From Bacillota bacterium (GTDB lineage Bacteria; Bacillota; Clostridia; Acetivibrionales; DTU013), in assembly GCA_023411645.1 (NCBI GenBank), contig JAEYON010000160.1, positions 1-18,011 on the forward strand: a stretch of DNA of 18,011 bases, read 5' to 3'. Below the pieces are notes generated by a model, which was not told where the DNA came from, did not search any database, and saw nothing but the letters and a program-made list of their open reading frames with translations. This document shows positions 7,036 through 13,198 of the stretch, piece by piece. The position numbers and the translations under genes are program-made. Positions within the stretch are counted from its first letter, which is position 1. Each line of letters opens with the position of its first letter.

Positions 7036-7079
7036 CCTGACTGTCAGGATTATATCATATATTCAGGATATATTTTCAA
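7036..7079 (-). promoter_or_regulatory. Candidate cheW promoter with adjacent palindrome
   Basis: On the minus strand a perfect TATAAT (7049-7054) has TTGAAA upstream (7074-7079), but with a long 19-base spacer. Directly downstream of the -10, over the expected start site, is the palindrome CCTGACTGTCAGG (7036-7048). A further TGTCAGG half-site sits at 7006-7012 in the leader. The arrangement looks like a repressor site. Confidence 0.5.
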
Positions 7080-7117
7080 CAACTATATATTCGACATAAT
7101 GTTACCAAAAATCCTCC

Positions 7118-7146
7118 TTGACAATCAAATCTCCTCATGCTACTAT
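7118..7146 (+). promoter_or_regulatory. Sigma-A promoter of the T-box/DAHP synthase unit
   Basis: A perfect TTGACA (7118-7123), an exact 17-base spacer and TACTAT (7141-7146, 5/6 to consensus). Transcription should start near 7153, just upstream of T-box stem I, giving a leader of about 285 bases. Confidence 0.88.
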
Positions 7147-7159
7147 GAGATAAATTTAT

Positions 7160-7420
7160 TGAAAAAGGCAATGACAAGGGAAAGTATGCAGGAATTTACT
7201 TGATCAGCGAGCCGGAAATGGTGTGAGCCCGGCGAAGTCTACCTGTTGAAGTTCCCCTTCGAGCTGCAGGCTGAAAATATGCATGTAGGCTGAGCCGGAA
7301 TTCCACCGTTACAGGGAAAAGCGTATTATTTGTACGCTGTAAAGCAGGGTTTTACCAATTTGAGTGGTACCGCGCAGAGGATAACTCTTCGTCTCATAGC
7401 AGATGAAGAGTTTTTATTTT
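7160..7420 (+). promoter_or_regulatory. T-box riboswitch leader, probable tRNA-Phe (UUC specifier)
   Basis: A tRNA-sensing leader. Stem I begins near 7171 (ATGACAAGGGAAAGTATG, containing the AGUA motif). Its distal part has GAGCCGG, a GGTG-containing loop and GAGCCCGGC (7207-7233). The lower-stem strand AAGGG (7176-7180) can pair with CCCTT at 7255-7259. The codon just before that strand is TTC (7252-7254), so the specifier is probably UUC, reading tRNA-Phe. The next base is C where A is usual. Stem III is AGCGTA/TACGCT near 7320-7337. The conserved T-box TGAGTGGTACCGCG is at 7361-7374. The terminator stem AACTCTTC (7383-7390)/GAAGAGTT (7405-7412) runs into a T-rich tail to 7420. Uncharged tRNA would stabilise the antiterminator and switch on aroF. 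A T-box is near certain; the amino-acid assignment is less so. Confidence 0.92.
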
Positions 7421-7437
7421 TAAATGGAGGTTTTGAT

Positions 7438-8466
7438 ATGATTATTGTAATGAGCAAGAATGCAAGCAGGCAGGAAATTGATAATGTTGAACAAAAGCTG
7501 GTTGAGCTTGGGTTCAAGACCCACCCAATTATCGGCGAGATAAAGACGGTCATCGGCGCAATTGGTGACAAACGTATGATGAACACTCATACCATCTCAT
7601 CAATGCCGGGTGTTGAGAGCCTGGTCCCCATCATGAAGCCCTTTAAATTGGCAGGAAAAGAACTAAAGCAGGAGCCCACGGTCGTTGATGTTAGCGGCAT
7701 CAAAATTGGCGGTAGTGAAATTGTGGCCATTGCCGGGCCATGTGCCATTGAAAGCGAGGAATCCTTTCTTGAAACCGCCCGCAGGGTCATGGAAGCAGGC
7801 GCAAAGATCATGCGGGGCGGCGCCTTCAAACCCCGCTCTTCTCCCTACTCCTTTCAGGGACTCGAAGAAGAAGGTCTGAGAATTATGGCAGCCGCCAGAG
7901 AGCAGACCGGTCTTAAAATCGTTACAGAGGTTGTTGACACTCGTGATGTTGAGATGGTTAGCTCCTATGCAGATATGATCCAGATCGGAGCAAGAAATAT
8001 GCAAAATTTCAGACTGCTGCATGAAGTCGGCCTGACCAGTAAACCTATCCTGCTTAAAAGAGGGCTTGCCGCGACCATAGAAGAATGGCTGATGGCGGCG
8101 GAGTATATCATGGCAGCGGGAAATGAAAACATAGTCCTTTGTGAAAGAGGCATAAGGACATACGAAACTTCCACAAGAAACACACTTGACCTGAGCGCCA
8201 TACCGGTGATCAAGGAGTTGTCGCACCTTCCTATTATAGTCGATCCAAGCCATGCAGCCGGCAACTGGAAGTATGTAAGCGCACTGTCCAAGGGGGCTGT
8301 GGCCACAGGAGCAGACGGATTGATCATCGAGGTTCATTTAGATCCTCCCAATGCGCTTAGTGACGGACCTCAGTCCCTAAGACCGGCAAAATTTGCACAA
8401 CTGCTCGGAGAAATCCAGCCCATAGCGCTTGCTGTTGGAAGAAGTATAAGCACAGCAAAAGTATGA
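7438..8466 (+). CDS. aroF: 3-deoxy-7-phosphoheptulonate (DAHP) synthase, type I-beta with N-terminal ferredoxin-like regulatory domain
   Basis: Catalyses condensation of phosphoenolpyruvate and erythrose-4-phosphate, the first step of the shikimate pathway to Phe, Tyr and Trp. The 342-residue protein has an N-terminal ferredoxin-like domain (1-75, MIIVMSKNASRQEID... to PIMKPFKLAG), the feedback module of Thermotoga/clostridial enzymes. The catalytic TIM barrel follows: AGPCAIES (99-106, metal-ligand Cys102), KIMRGGAFKPRSSPYSFQG (123-141), LLKRG, IVDPSHAAG and EVHLDP. I chose ATG 7438, preceded by TGGAGG at 8 bases and just after the T-box terminator. The frame stays open upstream to 7330, but that extension reads through the T-box and is not real. 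Expression should respond to aminoacyl-tRNA shortage, and activity to aromatic end products. No other aromatic gene follows, so it is monocistronic here. Confidence 0.96.
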   Translation: MIIVMSKNASRQEIDNVEQKLVELGFKTHPIIGEIKTVIGAIGDKRMMNTHTISSMPGVESLVPIMKPFKLAGKELKQEPTVVDVSGIKIGGSEIVAIAGPCAIESEESFLETARRVMEAGAKIMRGGAFKPRSSPYSFQGLEEEGLRIMAAAREQTGLKIVTEVVDTRDVEMVSSYADMIQIGARNMQNFRLLHEVGLTSKPILLKRGLAATIEEWLMAAEYIMAAGNENIVLCERGIRTYETSTRNTLDLSAIPVIKELSHLPIIVDPSHAAGNWKYVSALSKGAVATGADGLIIEVHLDPPNALSDGPQSLRPAKFAQLLGEIQPIALAVGRSISTAKV

Positions 8467-8497
8467 TTATGGTGCGGACGCAATAAATTAATGTAAC

Positions 8498-8572
8498 ATT
8501 TCGCTTAGCGAAATCTATTGCCGAAACGCAGTTGCGCTATTATACCGTGATAAATCATGGTATAATAATACC
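8498..8572 (+). promoter_or_regulatory. Dyad-rich promoter region of the GT2 gene with extended -10
   Basis: A perfect extended -10 element, TGgTATAAT, occupies 8558-8566, with no good -35 at the usual distance. The start would fall at about 8573, the A of the ATG. Four inverted repeats are packed into 75 bp: ATTTCGC-TTA-GCGAAAT (8498-8514), CGCA-GT-TGCG (8527-8536), TATACCGTGAT-AA-ATCATGGTATA (8541-8564, one G-T pair, covering the -10), and GGTAT-AATA-ATACC (8559-8572). None is followed by a T-run, so they look more like operator sites than aroF terminators. Confidence 0.6.
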
Positions 8573-9283
8573 ATGAAAACACTTATTATTATACCTGCAT
8601 ATAACGAAGCAAGAAATCTGGTCGGGCTGCTGGATGGGCTGAATTTGGTCTGTCCGGAGTATGATCTGGTTGTGATCAATGACAGTTCTGATGATGACAC
8701 GCTGGCTGTTTGTAAAGAGCGCAAGGTCAATGTTATTGACCTTCCCGTAAATCTTGGTATAGGAGGCGCGGTCCAGTCCGGTTACCGGTATGCACTATAC
8801 AACCGGTATGATGCCGCCGTTCAGGTCGACGGAGATGGTCAGCACAATCCCGAATACATCAGCACACTGCTGACTGAACTTGAAAGCGGTGCAGATATCT
8901 GCATCGGCTCCAGGTTTATCGCCAGAGAAGGTTACCAATCGTCGGCAACACGGCGTTTTGCTATCCGTTATTTCAGCCTCCTCATCCGCATATTTTCCGG
9001 ATGCCGCGTGACAGACCCCACCTCGGGCTTCCGGGCATGTGGGCGTAAAGCCCTCAAACTGTTTGCCACGGATTATCCTCAGGACTACCCTGAACCGGAA
9101 TCCATTATCAACGCTGCAAAGCACAGGCTTCGTGTAGTTGAGGTGCCTGTCGTTATGAACGAGCGTCGTGAAGGGAAATCCTCAATCACCCGTATAAAAT
9201 CTATGTATTATATGATAAAAGTAAGTCTGGCCATAATCATCGCATCTTTCTATAATACGAGACAACTGGAGGTTGATTCGTGA
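8573..9283 (+). CDS. Glycosyltransferase family 2 (dolichyl/polyprenyl-phosphate mannose synthase-like)
   Basis: Inverting GT-A enzyme of 236 aa, predicted to transfer a sugar from a nucleotide donor to a polyprenyl phosphate or similar acceptor at the membrane. It opens directly with the GT2 N-terminal strand MKTLIIIPAYNEARN. Further motifs are NDSSDD (36-41), the DXD-type VDGDGQH (85-91), IGSRF (111-115), DPTSGFRA (148-155) and NERREGKSSI (196-205). These are the DPM1/DPG-synthase pattern. It has no C-terminal transmembrane pair; a DUF2304 membrane protein overlaps its end and may supply membrane contact. ATG 8573 must be the start because homology begins at residue 2, yet there is no Shine-Dalgarno and the promoter points to a leaderless mRNA. 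Role in envelope glycan assembly is an inference from the family. Confidence 0.92.
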   Translation: MKTLIIIPAYNEARNLVGLLDGLNLVCPEYDLVVINDSSDDDTLAVCKERKVNVIDLPVNLGIGGAVQSGYRYALYNRYDAAVQVDGDGQHNPEYISTLLTELESGADICIGSRFIAREGYQSSATRRFAIRYFSLLIRIFSGCRVTDPTSGFRACGRKALKLFATDYPQDYPEPESIINAAKHRLRVVEVPVVMNERREGKSSITRIKSMYYMIKVSLAIIIASFYNTRQLEVDS

Positions 9284-9633
9284 ATACTATACTTCAGATC
9301 ATCATGATCTCATCTTCTCTGGTTTTTCTGTGCTATATCATTATCATGCTGCGTAATAAAAAGATCGAGTTGAAGTATACTCTTATCTGGTTGTTTGCAG
9401 GGTTCAGTTTTCTAGCAATAGCGGTTTTTCCGAACCTTCTGCGGCTGATATCAAGTCTTCTGCACATTGTGGAGCCGGTTAATACACTGTTTCTTTTCAT
9501 CATATTTTTTATTCTGCTGATTATTTTCACTCTGACAATCGCGCTGTCAAGAAGCGCAAATCGCGTAAAGACGCTTACTCAGGAAGTTGGTATCCTTAAA
9601 ATGGAATTGGAAAAGCTAAAAAACTCAGATTAA
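9280..9633 (+). CDS. DUF2304 family membrane protein
   Basis: 117-residue membrane protein with three hydrophobic segments (about residues 4-24, 32-51 and 65-87), followed by a cytoplasmic amphipathic or coiled-coil tail (RVKTLTQEVGILKMELEKLKN). This matches the DUF2304 pattern, a family typically encoded next to GT2 enzymes and thought to assist lipid-linked sugar transfer; the biochemical role is not established. It starts at GTG 9280, overlapping the GT2 stop by 4 bases (GTGA), with GGAGG 8 bases upstream, so translation is probably coupled. Its last 9 bases overlap the end of the convergent diguanylate cyclase gene. No terminator is visible between them. Confidence 0.85.
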   Translation: MNTILQIIMISSSLVFLCYIIIMLRNKKIELKYTLIWLFAGFSFLAIAVFPNLLRLISSLLHIVEPVNTLFLFIIFFILLIIFTLTIALSRSANRVKTLTQEVGILKMELEKLKNSD

Positions 9634-10719
9634 TTTGAGATTATCATTTTCAAGCGACTCACGGGGCTGTCCTATCTCATCAACCTTTACGACAATATTT
9701 TTTCCGATACTCTTTGCGTAATAAAGAGCTTGATCCGCCTTCTCTATAACCTCCTTGATATTAGCTGAATGAGTCGGGTATTGTGCCACACCACAACTGA
9801 CCGTCACTTTCCGTCGATCCTCATGAGCTCCCAGATGGATACGCTGTTTTTCAAGCTGACGCCTGATTCTGTCCCCTACGCTCTTTGCGATGATACTATC
9901 CAGATCACGGATCAGAATCACAAACTCTTCACCGCCATATCGGACAGGAATATCCGCCCTTCTGATACATTGGCGTATAATATCAGAAAACAACATAAGA
10001 AGTTTGTCTCCGGACAGGTGTCCATATGTATCGTTGAATCCCTTAAAATTATCAAGGTCAAATAACAGCACATTGAGAACGCTCCCACTTATGTCTGCAT
10101 ATTCGACCTCCTCCTTTAGCTTCTGTTCAAAATAATGCCTGTTGGCAAGTCCGGTCAGCCTGTCAGTTCTGGCAATCCTGAACTCTTTTTTAATCAATTC
10201 GTCATTTTTTTTCACTTCGAAGTTGATTTTGGTCGCGGCATAGGCTGCCAATAGAATCAAAAAGTCCTTGATAACGAGTAAGGGGATAAACGCAGTTTCT
10301 GTCTGGCGCTGACCGGAAAGAATACAAACGGCAGTGTATAAAACCCCAATGACCACACCGACCTTTACCGTATTGGCAATATCACTGTAAATCCCGGATA
10401 AACCAATCAGGAAAAAGAAAAAGATATAAAGCTCGGAACGGATACCACCGGAAAAGAAGATCAGAAGCATCAATAATGCGACATCGCAATATACGACTGC
10501 CACTGAGTATTTCTTTGCACATCTTCTTAAGTAAGAAGATACGAATAAATTATAAATTGCTGCGACTGCAAGAGTCTCCAAAATGGCATACCATTGAATC
10601 TGTGTCATATCACTGCTAAGACATAAAACGGCGGCAAACAAATAAAGTAACCAACGATAAACAAGCATCGTTACTTTATTTTTCTTTTTTGATTTGCTTC
10701 CGTTTTTCTGATCTGACAT
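9625..10719 (-). CDS. Membrane-bound GGDEF diguanylate cyclase
   Basis: 364 aa protein predicted to make cyclic di-GMP. The N-terminal half has a Lys-rich cytoplasmic start and about five or six membrane helices (residues 18-165), with no recognised sensor domain. A short linker (FEVKKNDELIKKEFRIARTD) leads to the GGDEF domain (about 183-346): DRLTGLANR, metal-ligand Asp221 in LLFDLDNFKGFND, active-site GGEEF at 262-266, and SCGVAQYP. The inhibitory I-site RxxD is intact (Arg253-Asp256, five residues before GGEEF), so product inhibition is expected. The start at ATG 10719 lies 6 bases after the stop of the upstream small gene with little Shine-Dalgarno, suggesting translational coupling. No EAL or HD-GYP phosphodiesterase is visible in the window. 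Confidence 0.94.
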   Translation of the reverse strand: MSDQKNGSKSKKKNKVTMLVYRWLLYLFAAVLCLSSDMTQIQWYAILETLAVAAIYNLFVSSYLRRCAKKYSVAVVYCDVALLMLLIFFSGGIRSELYIFFFFLIGLSGIYSDIANTVKVGVVIGVLYTAVCILSGQRQTETAFIPLLVIKDFLILLAAYAATKINFEVKKNDELIKKEFRIARTDRLTGLANRHYFEQKLKEEVEYADISGSVLNVLLFDLDNFKGFNDTYGHLSGDKLLMLFSDIIRQCIRRADIPVRYGGEEFVILIRDLDSIIAKSVGDRIRRQLEKQRIHLGAHEDRRKVTVSCGVAQYPTHSANIKEVIEKADQALYYAKSIGKNIVVKVDEIGQPRESLENDNLKLI

Positions 10720-10725
10720 TATAAA

Positions 10726-11064
10726 TTACAGTTCAATCCCTTCAACAGTAATGCCATCTGCTGAATAATCAACCCTGATATAATTATGATTGCCGTACTT
10801 GGCTGATAGTTCGCTGTCTGCGCGTATATAAATGTCCACATTCTTTTTGATGTCGATGATTAGTCTGTCAAAGATATCAGCTTGCATGATCCGAACGATG
10901 ACGTCAATATATTTTAAAGGTGAATGGTTGGTCTTGCTATCAATTACAACAGGAATCTTTAAATTTTTATCCGGACTATACACTTTAATATGTACACTTC
11001 CCGGTTCAAGAGCGTCGTCAGTGGGATAAAGCATATCTCTTTCAAAGAGTACGTCAGAATTCAT
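10726..11064 (-). CDS. Small protein of unknown function coupled to the diguanylate cyclase (112 aa)
   Basis: I do not recognise the family. It is a soluble, acidic protein with alternating strands (SVHIKVYSPD, KIPVVIDSK, KYIDVIVRIMQADIFDRLIIDIKKNVDIYIRAD, YIRVDYSADGITVEGIEL), consistent with a small mixed alpha/beta or beta-sandwich fold and no membrane helix. The start at ATG 11064 has GGAGG 8 bases upstream. Its stop is 6 bases before the start of the diguanylate cyclase gene, so the two are surely co-transcribed and probably translationally coupled. By position it could be a partner or regulator of the cyclase, but nothing in the sequence proves it. Confidence 0.75.
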   Translation of the reverse strand: MNSDVLFERDMLYPTDDALEPGSVHIKVYSPDKNLKIPVVIDSKTNHSPLKYIDVIVRIMQADIFDRLIIDIKKNVDIYIRADSELSAKYGNHNYIRVDYSADGITVEGIEL

Positions 11065-11201
11065 ACAAAGACCTCCGAATTTGCGTATTTTTTAATACTT
11101 ATAGTTTTAAAATATCATTAAAACTTATTTTCGTAAAGCCTTTTATATGTTCCACAAAACTTCACATGATTTCAACATATTTATTCCCTTAGCTTTTTCT
11201 A
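11065..11201 (-). promoter_or_regulatory. Intergenic leader with two inverted repeats upstream of the cyclase operon
   Basis: AT-rich gap. On the plus strand it holds AGTTTTAA (11103-11110)/TTAAAACT (11118-11125), an 8-bp dyad with a 7-base spacer, about 40 bases upstream of the small gene. A longer-range ATATGTT/AACATAT pair lies near 11146-11181. Several weak -10-like hexamers exist on the minus strand, but none has a well-spaced -35. No terminator for the upstream phosphoribosyltransferase-like gene is evident. Confidence 0.35.
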
Positions 11202-11843
11202 TTATATTTTTGTATAACCATCGTGAATTATTAGGGCATCCAGCTTTTGACCATTTTTGCACAAATCGCACTTACCCGGACTGTAAATTCGGTAACCGGG
11301 GATGTCTTCGCTTGTAAACATCGAATAAATCTCACGATCTGTTGCATCCTGATAGGCATTAAACAGTGCCGATATCCCCACCACAATGCCTCCATAATAG
11401 GAAAGGCATTCTAATGCACTGTTGACGGTAGTTCCGCTGGATATGGAAGAAACCAGCAGGATAATATTTCGATTTAAAATCAATTCCTGCATATTGCTTT
11501 GAAACATAAGTTTTCTGTTGGTGTTGCTCATTGGTGTTACCACATGGATCTCTTTACCAGTGTTAACCACTGATGTTCCTTTCTTCAAAAGCTCCTCTGC
11601 CAGATATGCACCAATGACCTCTGTCCCTTCCATGCACACGATGGTATCCACAAGTGTGCTGGTCAAGTACGGCAGCGCTAATTCTACAGCCACGTCCCTT
11701 GCTAGTGCTGCATTTGTTTTTAAGTCATATAAATCAAGAAAATGAGAAATATGAAATTGGCTGGTAGTGAAATGGCCCGGAATTACATTCATCTTAATGA
11801 TAGGTTTTTTTGCCAGCGGAATTGTGAATGCTTTGCTTTCCAT
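11202..11843 (-). CDS. Phosphoribosyltransferase-like protein with altered PRPP loop
   Basis: 213 aa soluble protein resembling orotate-type PRTases: an N-terminal GHFTTSQFHISHF segment, then TIVCMEGTEVIGAYLAEELL (68-87) and the PRPP-loop region NIILLVSSISSGTTVNSALE (126-145). A type I PRTase normally has two acidic residues before the TG loop; here they are Ser132-Ser133. The usual flexible-loop Arg/Lys pattern is not obvious either, although KEIHVVTPMSNTNRKL occupies its place. A C-terminal PGKCDLCKNGQKLDAL carries a Cys192/Cys195 pair, also seen in orotate PRTase-like proteins. The start at ATG 11843 has AGGAG 8 bases upstream. It could be a pyrimidine-salvage enzyme, a regulator or a nucleotide-binding relic. 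It is not next to any pyr or pur gene. Confidence 0.72.
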   Translation of the reverse strand: MESKAFTIPLAKKPIIKMNVIPGHFTTSQFHISHFLDLYDLKTNAALARDVAVELALPYLTSTLVDTIVCMEGTEVIGAYLAEELLKKGTSVVNTGKEIHVVTPMSNTNRKLMFQSNMQELILNRNIILLVSSISSGTTVNSALECLSYYGGIVVGISALFNAYQDATDREIYSMFTSEDIPGYRIYSPGKCDLCKNGQKLDALIIHDGYTKI

Positions 11844-11965
11844 ATTCTATTCTCCTTTATAATATAAATATTTTGATAATTTTTGAATAGAACTCATCTT
11901 GTTCTTTATTAAATCTGTTGTTTTGGATATGATAGCTTTCTTCCATCATTATACGACATGTTTGT

Positions 11966-12547
11966 TCAAAATAGACTTCCGGCATATGAATTTTTATAAA
12001 GCCTTTTATACATATCCTGGGTATTCTTTACCTTTACCAGATATTGTTCTGTTTCCTTGAAAGGAATATTGTCCAGACGCTTCCCGTCCGGGCTGTATTT
12101 ACCATTTCTCAGCCACTGCGATACATTCCCGCTTCCCGCATTGTAAGCTGCGAGCATCAGATCAAGATCTCCGAACTGCTGATACAACGCTGAAAGATAC
12201 CAGCATCCTATCATAATATTGATTTCAGGGTCAAAAAGCTTGTCTACTGAGTAATCATCTATGCGAAGCTCTCCCGCTATCCATTCACCTGTCTTGACTG
12301 TAATCTGCATCAGCCCTCGTGCGTTTTTGTGAGAAACCGCATCGTGTCTGAATCTGCTTTCTACATTGATAACTGCAAGGACAAGATAGGGATCAAGATC
12401 GTATTGTTCTGAATATTTTTCTACAATATCACTGTATTCCAGCGGATATCTGAATCTTATCAGCCGTACCCCAGAATATACTGCACCGGCTATTATGCCG
12501 ATAATAAGCAAATATATGAACATTTTTCTTTTTGTTTGATGCTTCAT
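11966..12547 (-). CDS. Membrane-anchored lytic transglycosylase (SLT domain)
   Basis: 193 aa enzyme predicted to cleave peptidoglycan between MurNAc and GlcNAc, forming 1,6-anhydro ends. A positively charged start (MKHQTKRK) and a membrane helix (about 9-29) act as signal anchor, placing the catalytic domain outside. SLT motifs: Glu63 catalytic in AVINVESRF, GLMQI (78-82), and LAAYNAGSGNV (132-142) with the AYNAG signature. The start at ATG 12547 is only 10 bases from the coaE stop, so it is the third gene of polA-coaE-slt. No clear terminator follows within 120 bases. It probably contributes to wall turnover or growth; a role in spore formation is possible but unsupported. Confidence 0.93.
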   Translation of the reverse strand: MKHQTKRKMFIYLLIIGIIAGAVYSGVRLIRFRYPLEYSDIVEKYSEQYDLDPYLVLAVINVESRFRHDAVSHKNARGLMQITVKTGEWIAGELRIDDYSVDKLFDPEINIMIGCWYLSALYQQFGDLDLMLAAYNAGSGNVSQWLRNGKYSPDGKRLDNIPFKETEQYLVKVKNTQDMYKRLYKNSYAGSLF

Positions 12548-12557
12548 GTCATTATAC

Positions 12558-13166
12558 CTACCGCTGCCACTCCTGTTTTTTTTGAAGGAACAGCTTTACA
12601 ACTGCCTGTTCCAACTCTTCCACGGTCCCGTTATTGTAGAACACCTCATCTGCGATCCTAAGGTATTCATCATCACTCATCTGAGCATTGATCCTGTCGA
12701 TAACAGCTTCATACGAAAATCCTGACCTATCCATGACCCTCTTGATTCTGGTCTCACGGTCGGCAATGACCACCCAGACCTCATCGGCCAAATCCAGAAA
12801 TCCCTTCTCCAGAGGGATGGGTGCATCTATTACAATAAAATCCCATTTTGTCGTGCTTTCCAGTACCTTTATAGTATCCCTGATCCGTTCGACAATATGT
12901 TTATGCGTGATACTGTTTAAGGCATGGAGCTTCACCTTATCTCCAAACGCAATGGAGGCCAGCTTTACTCTATCCAGCTCTCCGGACTCCTTAATGATAT
13001 CTTGCCCAAAATAATTTACCAATTCATTAAGCGCCTCTTTGCCGCCGGCTGTCACATTCTTTGCAAGGATATCAGCATCAACCACTGCCGCTCCGAGATC
13101 TCTGAGTGTTCTGGAAACTGTGCTCTTTCCGCTCCCTATACCGCCTGTCACTCCGATAATTTTCAT
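12558..13166 (-). CDS. coaE: Dephospho-CoA kinase
   Basis: Last step of coenzyme A synthesis: ATP-dependent phosphorylation of the 3'-hydroxyl of dephospho-CoA. The 202 aa P-loop kinase starts MKIIGVTGGIGSGKST (Walker A at residues 8-15, Lys14). It continues with VVDADILAKNVTAGG (substrate-binding Asp), IVIDAPIPLEKGF and ADRETRIKRVMDRSG with lid arginines, all standard for CoaE. The start at ATG 13166 lies 32 bases after the polA stop and is preceded by GGTGAT. Length is normal. Second gene of the polA-coaE-slt operon. Confidence 0.97.
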   Translation of the reverse strand: MKIIGVTGGIGSGKSTVSRTLRDLGAAVVDADILAKNVTAGGKEALNELVNYFGQDIIKESGELDRVKLASIAFGDKVKLHALNSITHKHIVERIRDTIKVLESTTKWDFIVIDAPIPLEKGFLDLADEVWVVIADRETRIKRVMDRSGFSYEAVIDRINAQMSDDEYLRIADEVFYNNGTVEELEQAVVKLFLQKKQEWQR

Positions 13167-13198
13167 CTTATCACCATCCCCGGTTGTCCTTTCTTTTT

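Noticed and set aside
6637..7203. Plus-strand open frame of 188 codons
   Set aside because: Antisense to cheW and running through the aroF promoter into T-box stem I; no ribosome site.
7330..7437. N-terminal extension of DAHP synthase
   Set aside because: These codons are the T-box antiterminator and terminator; the good ribosome site and homology begin at ATG 7438.
7663..8337. Minus-strand open frame of 224 codons
   Set aside because: A shadow of the DAHP synthase gene, with cysteine-rich composition typical of antisense translation.
8498..8514. ATTTCGC-TTA-GCGAAAT as aroF terminator or as a LexA/SOS box
   Set aside because: No T-run follows, and it does not match the GAAC-N4-GTTC SOS box of Gram-positives. 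It is kept only as an unidentified dyad.
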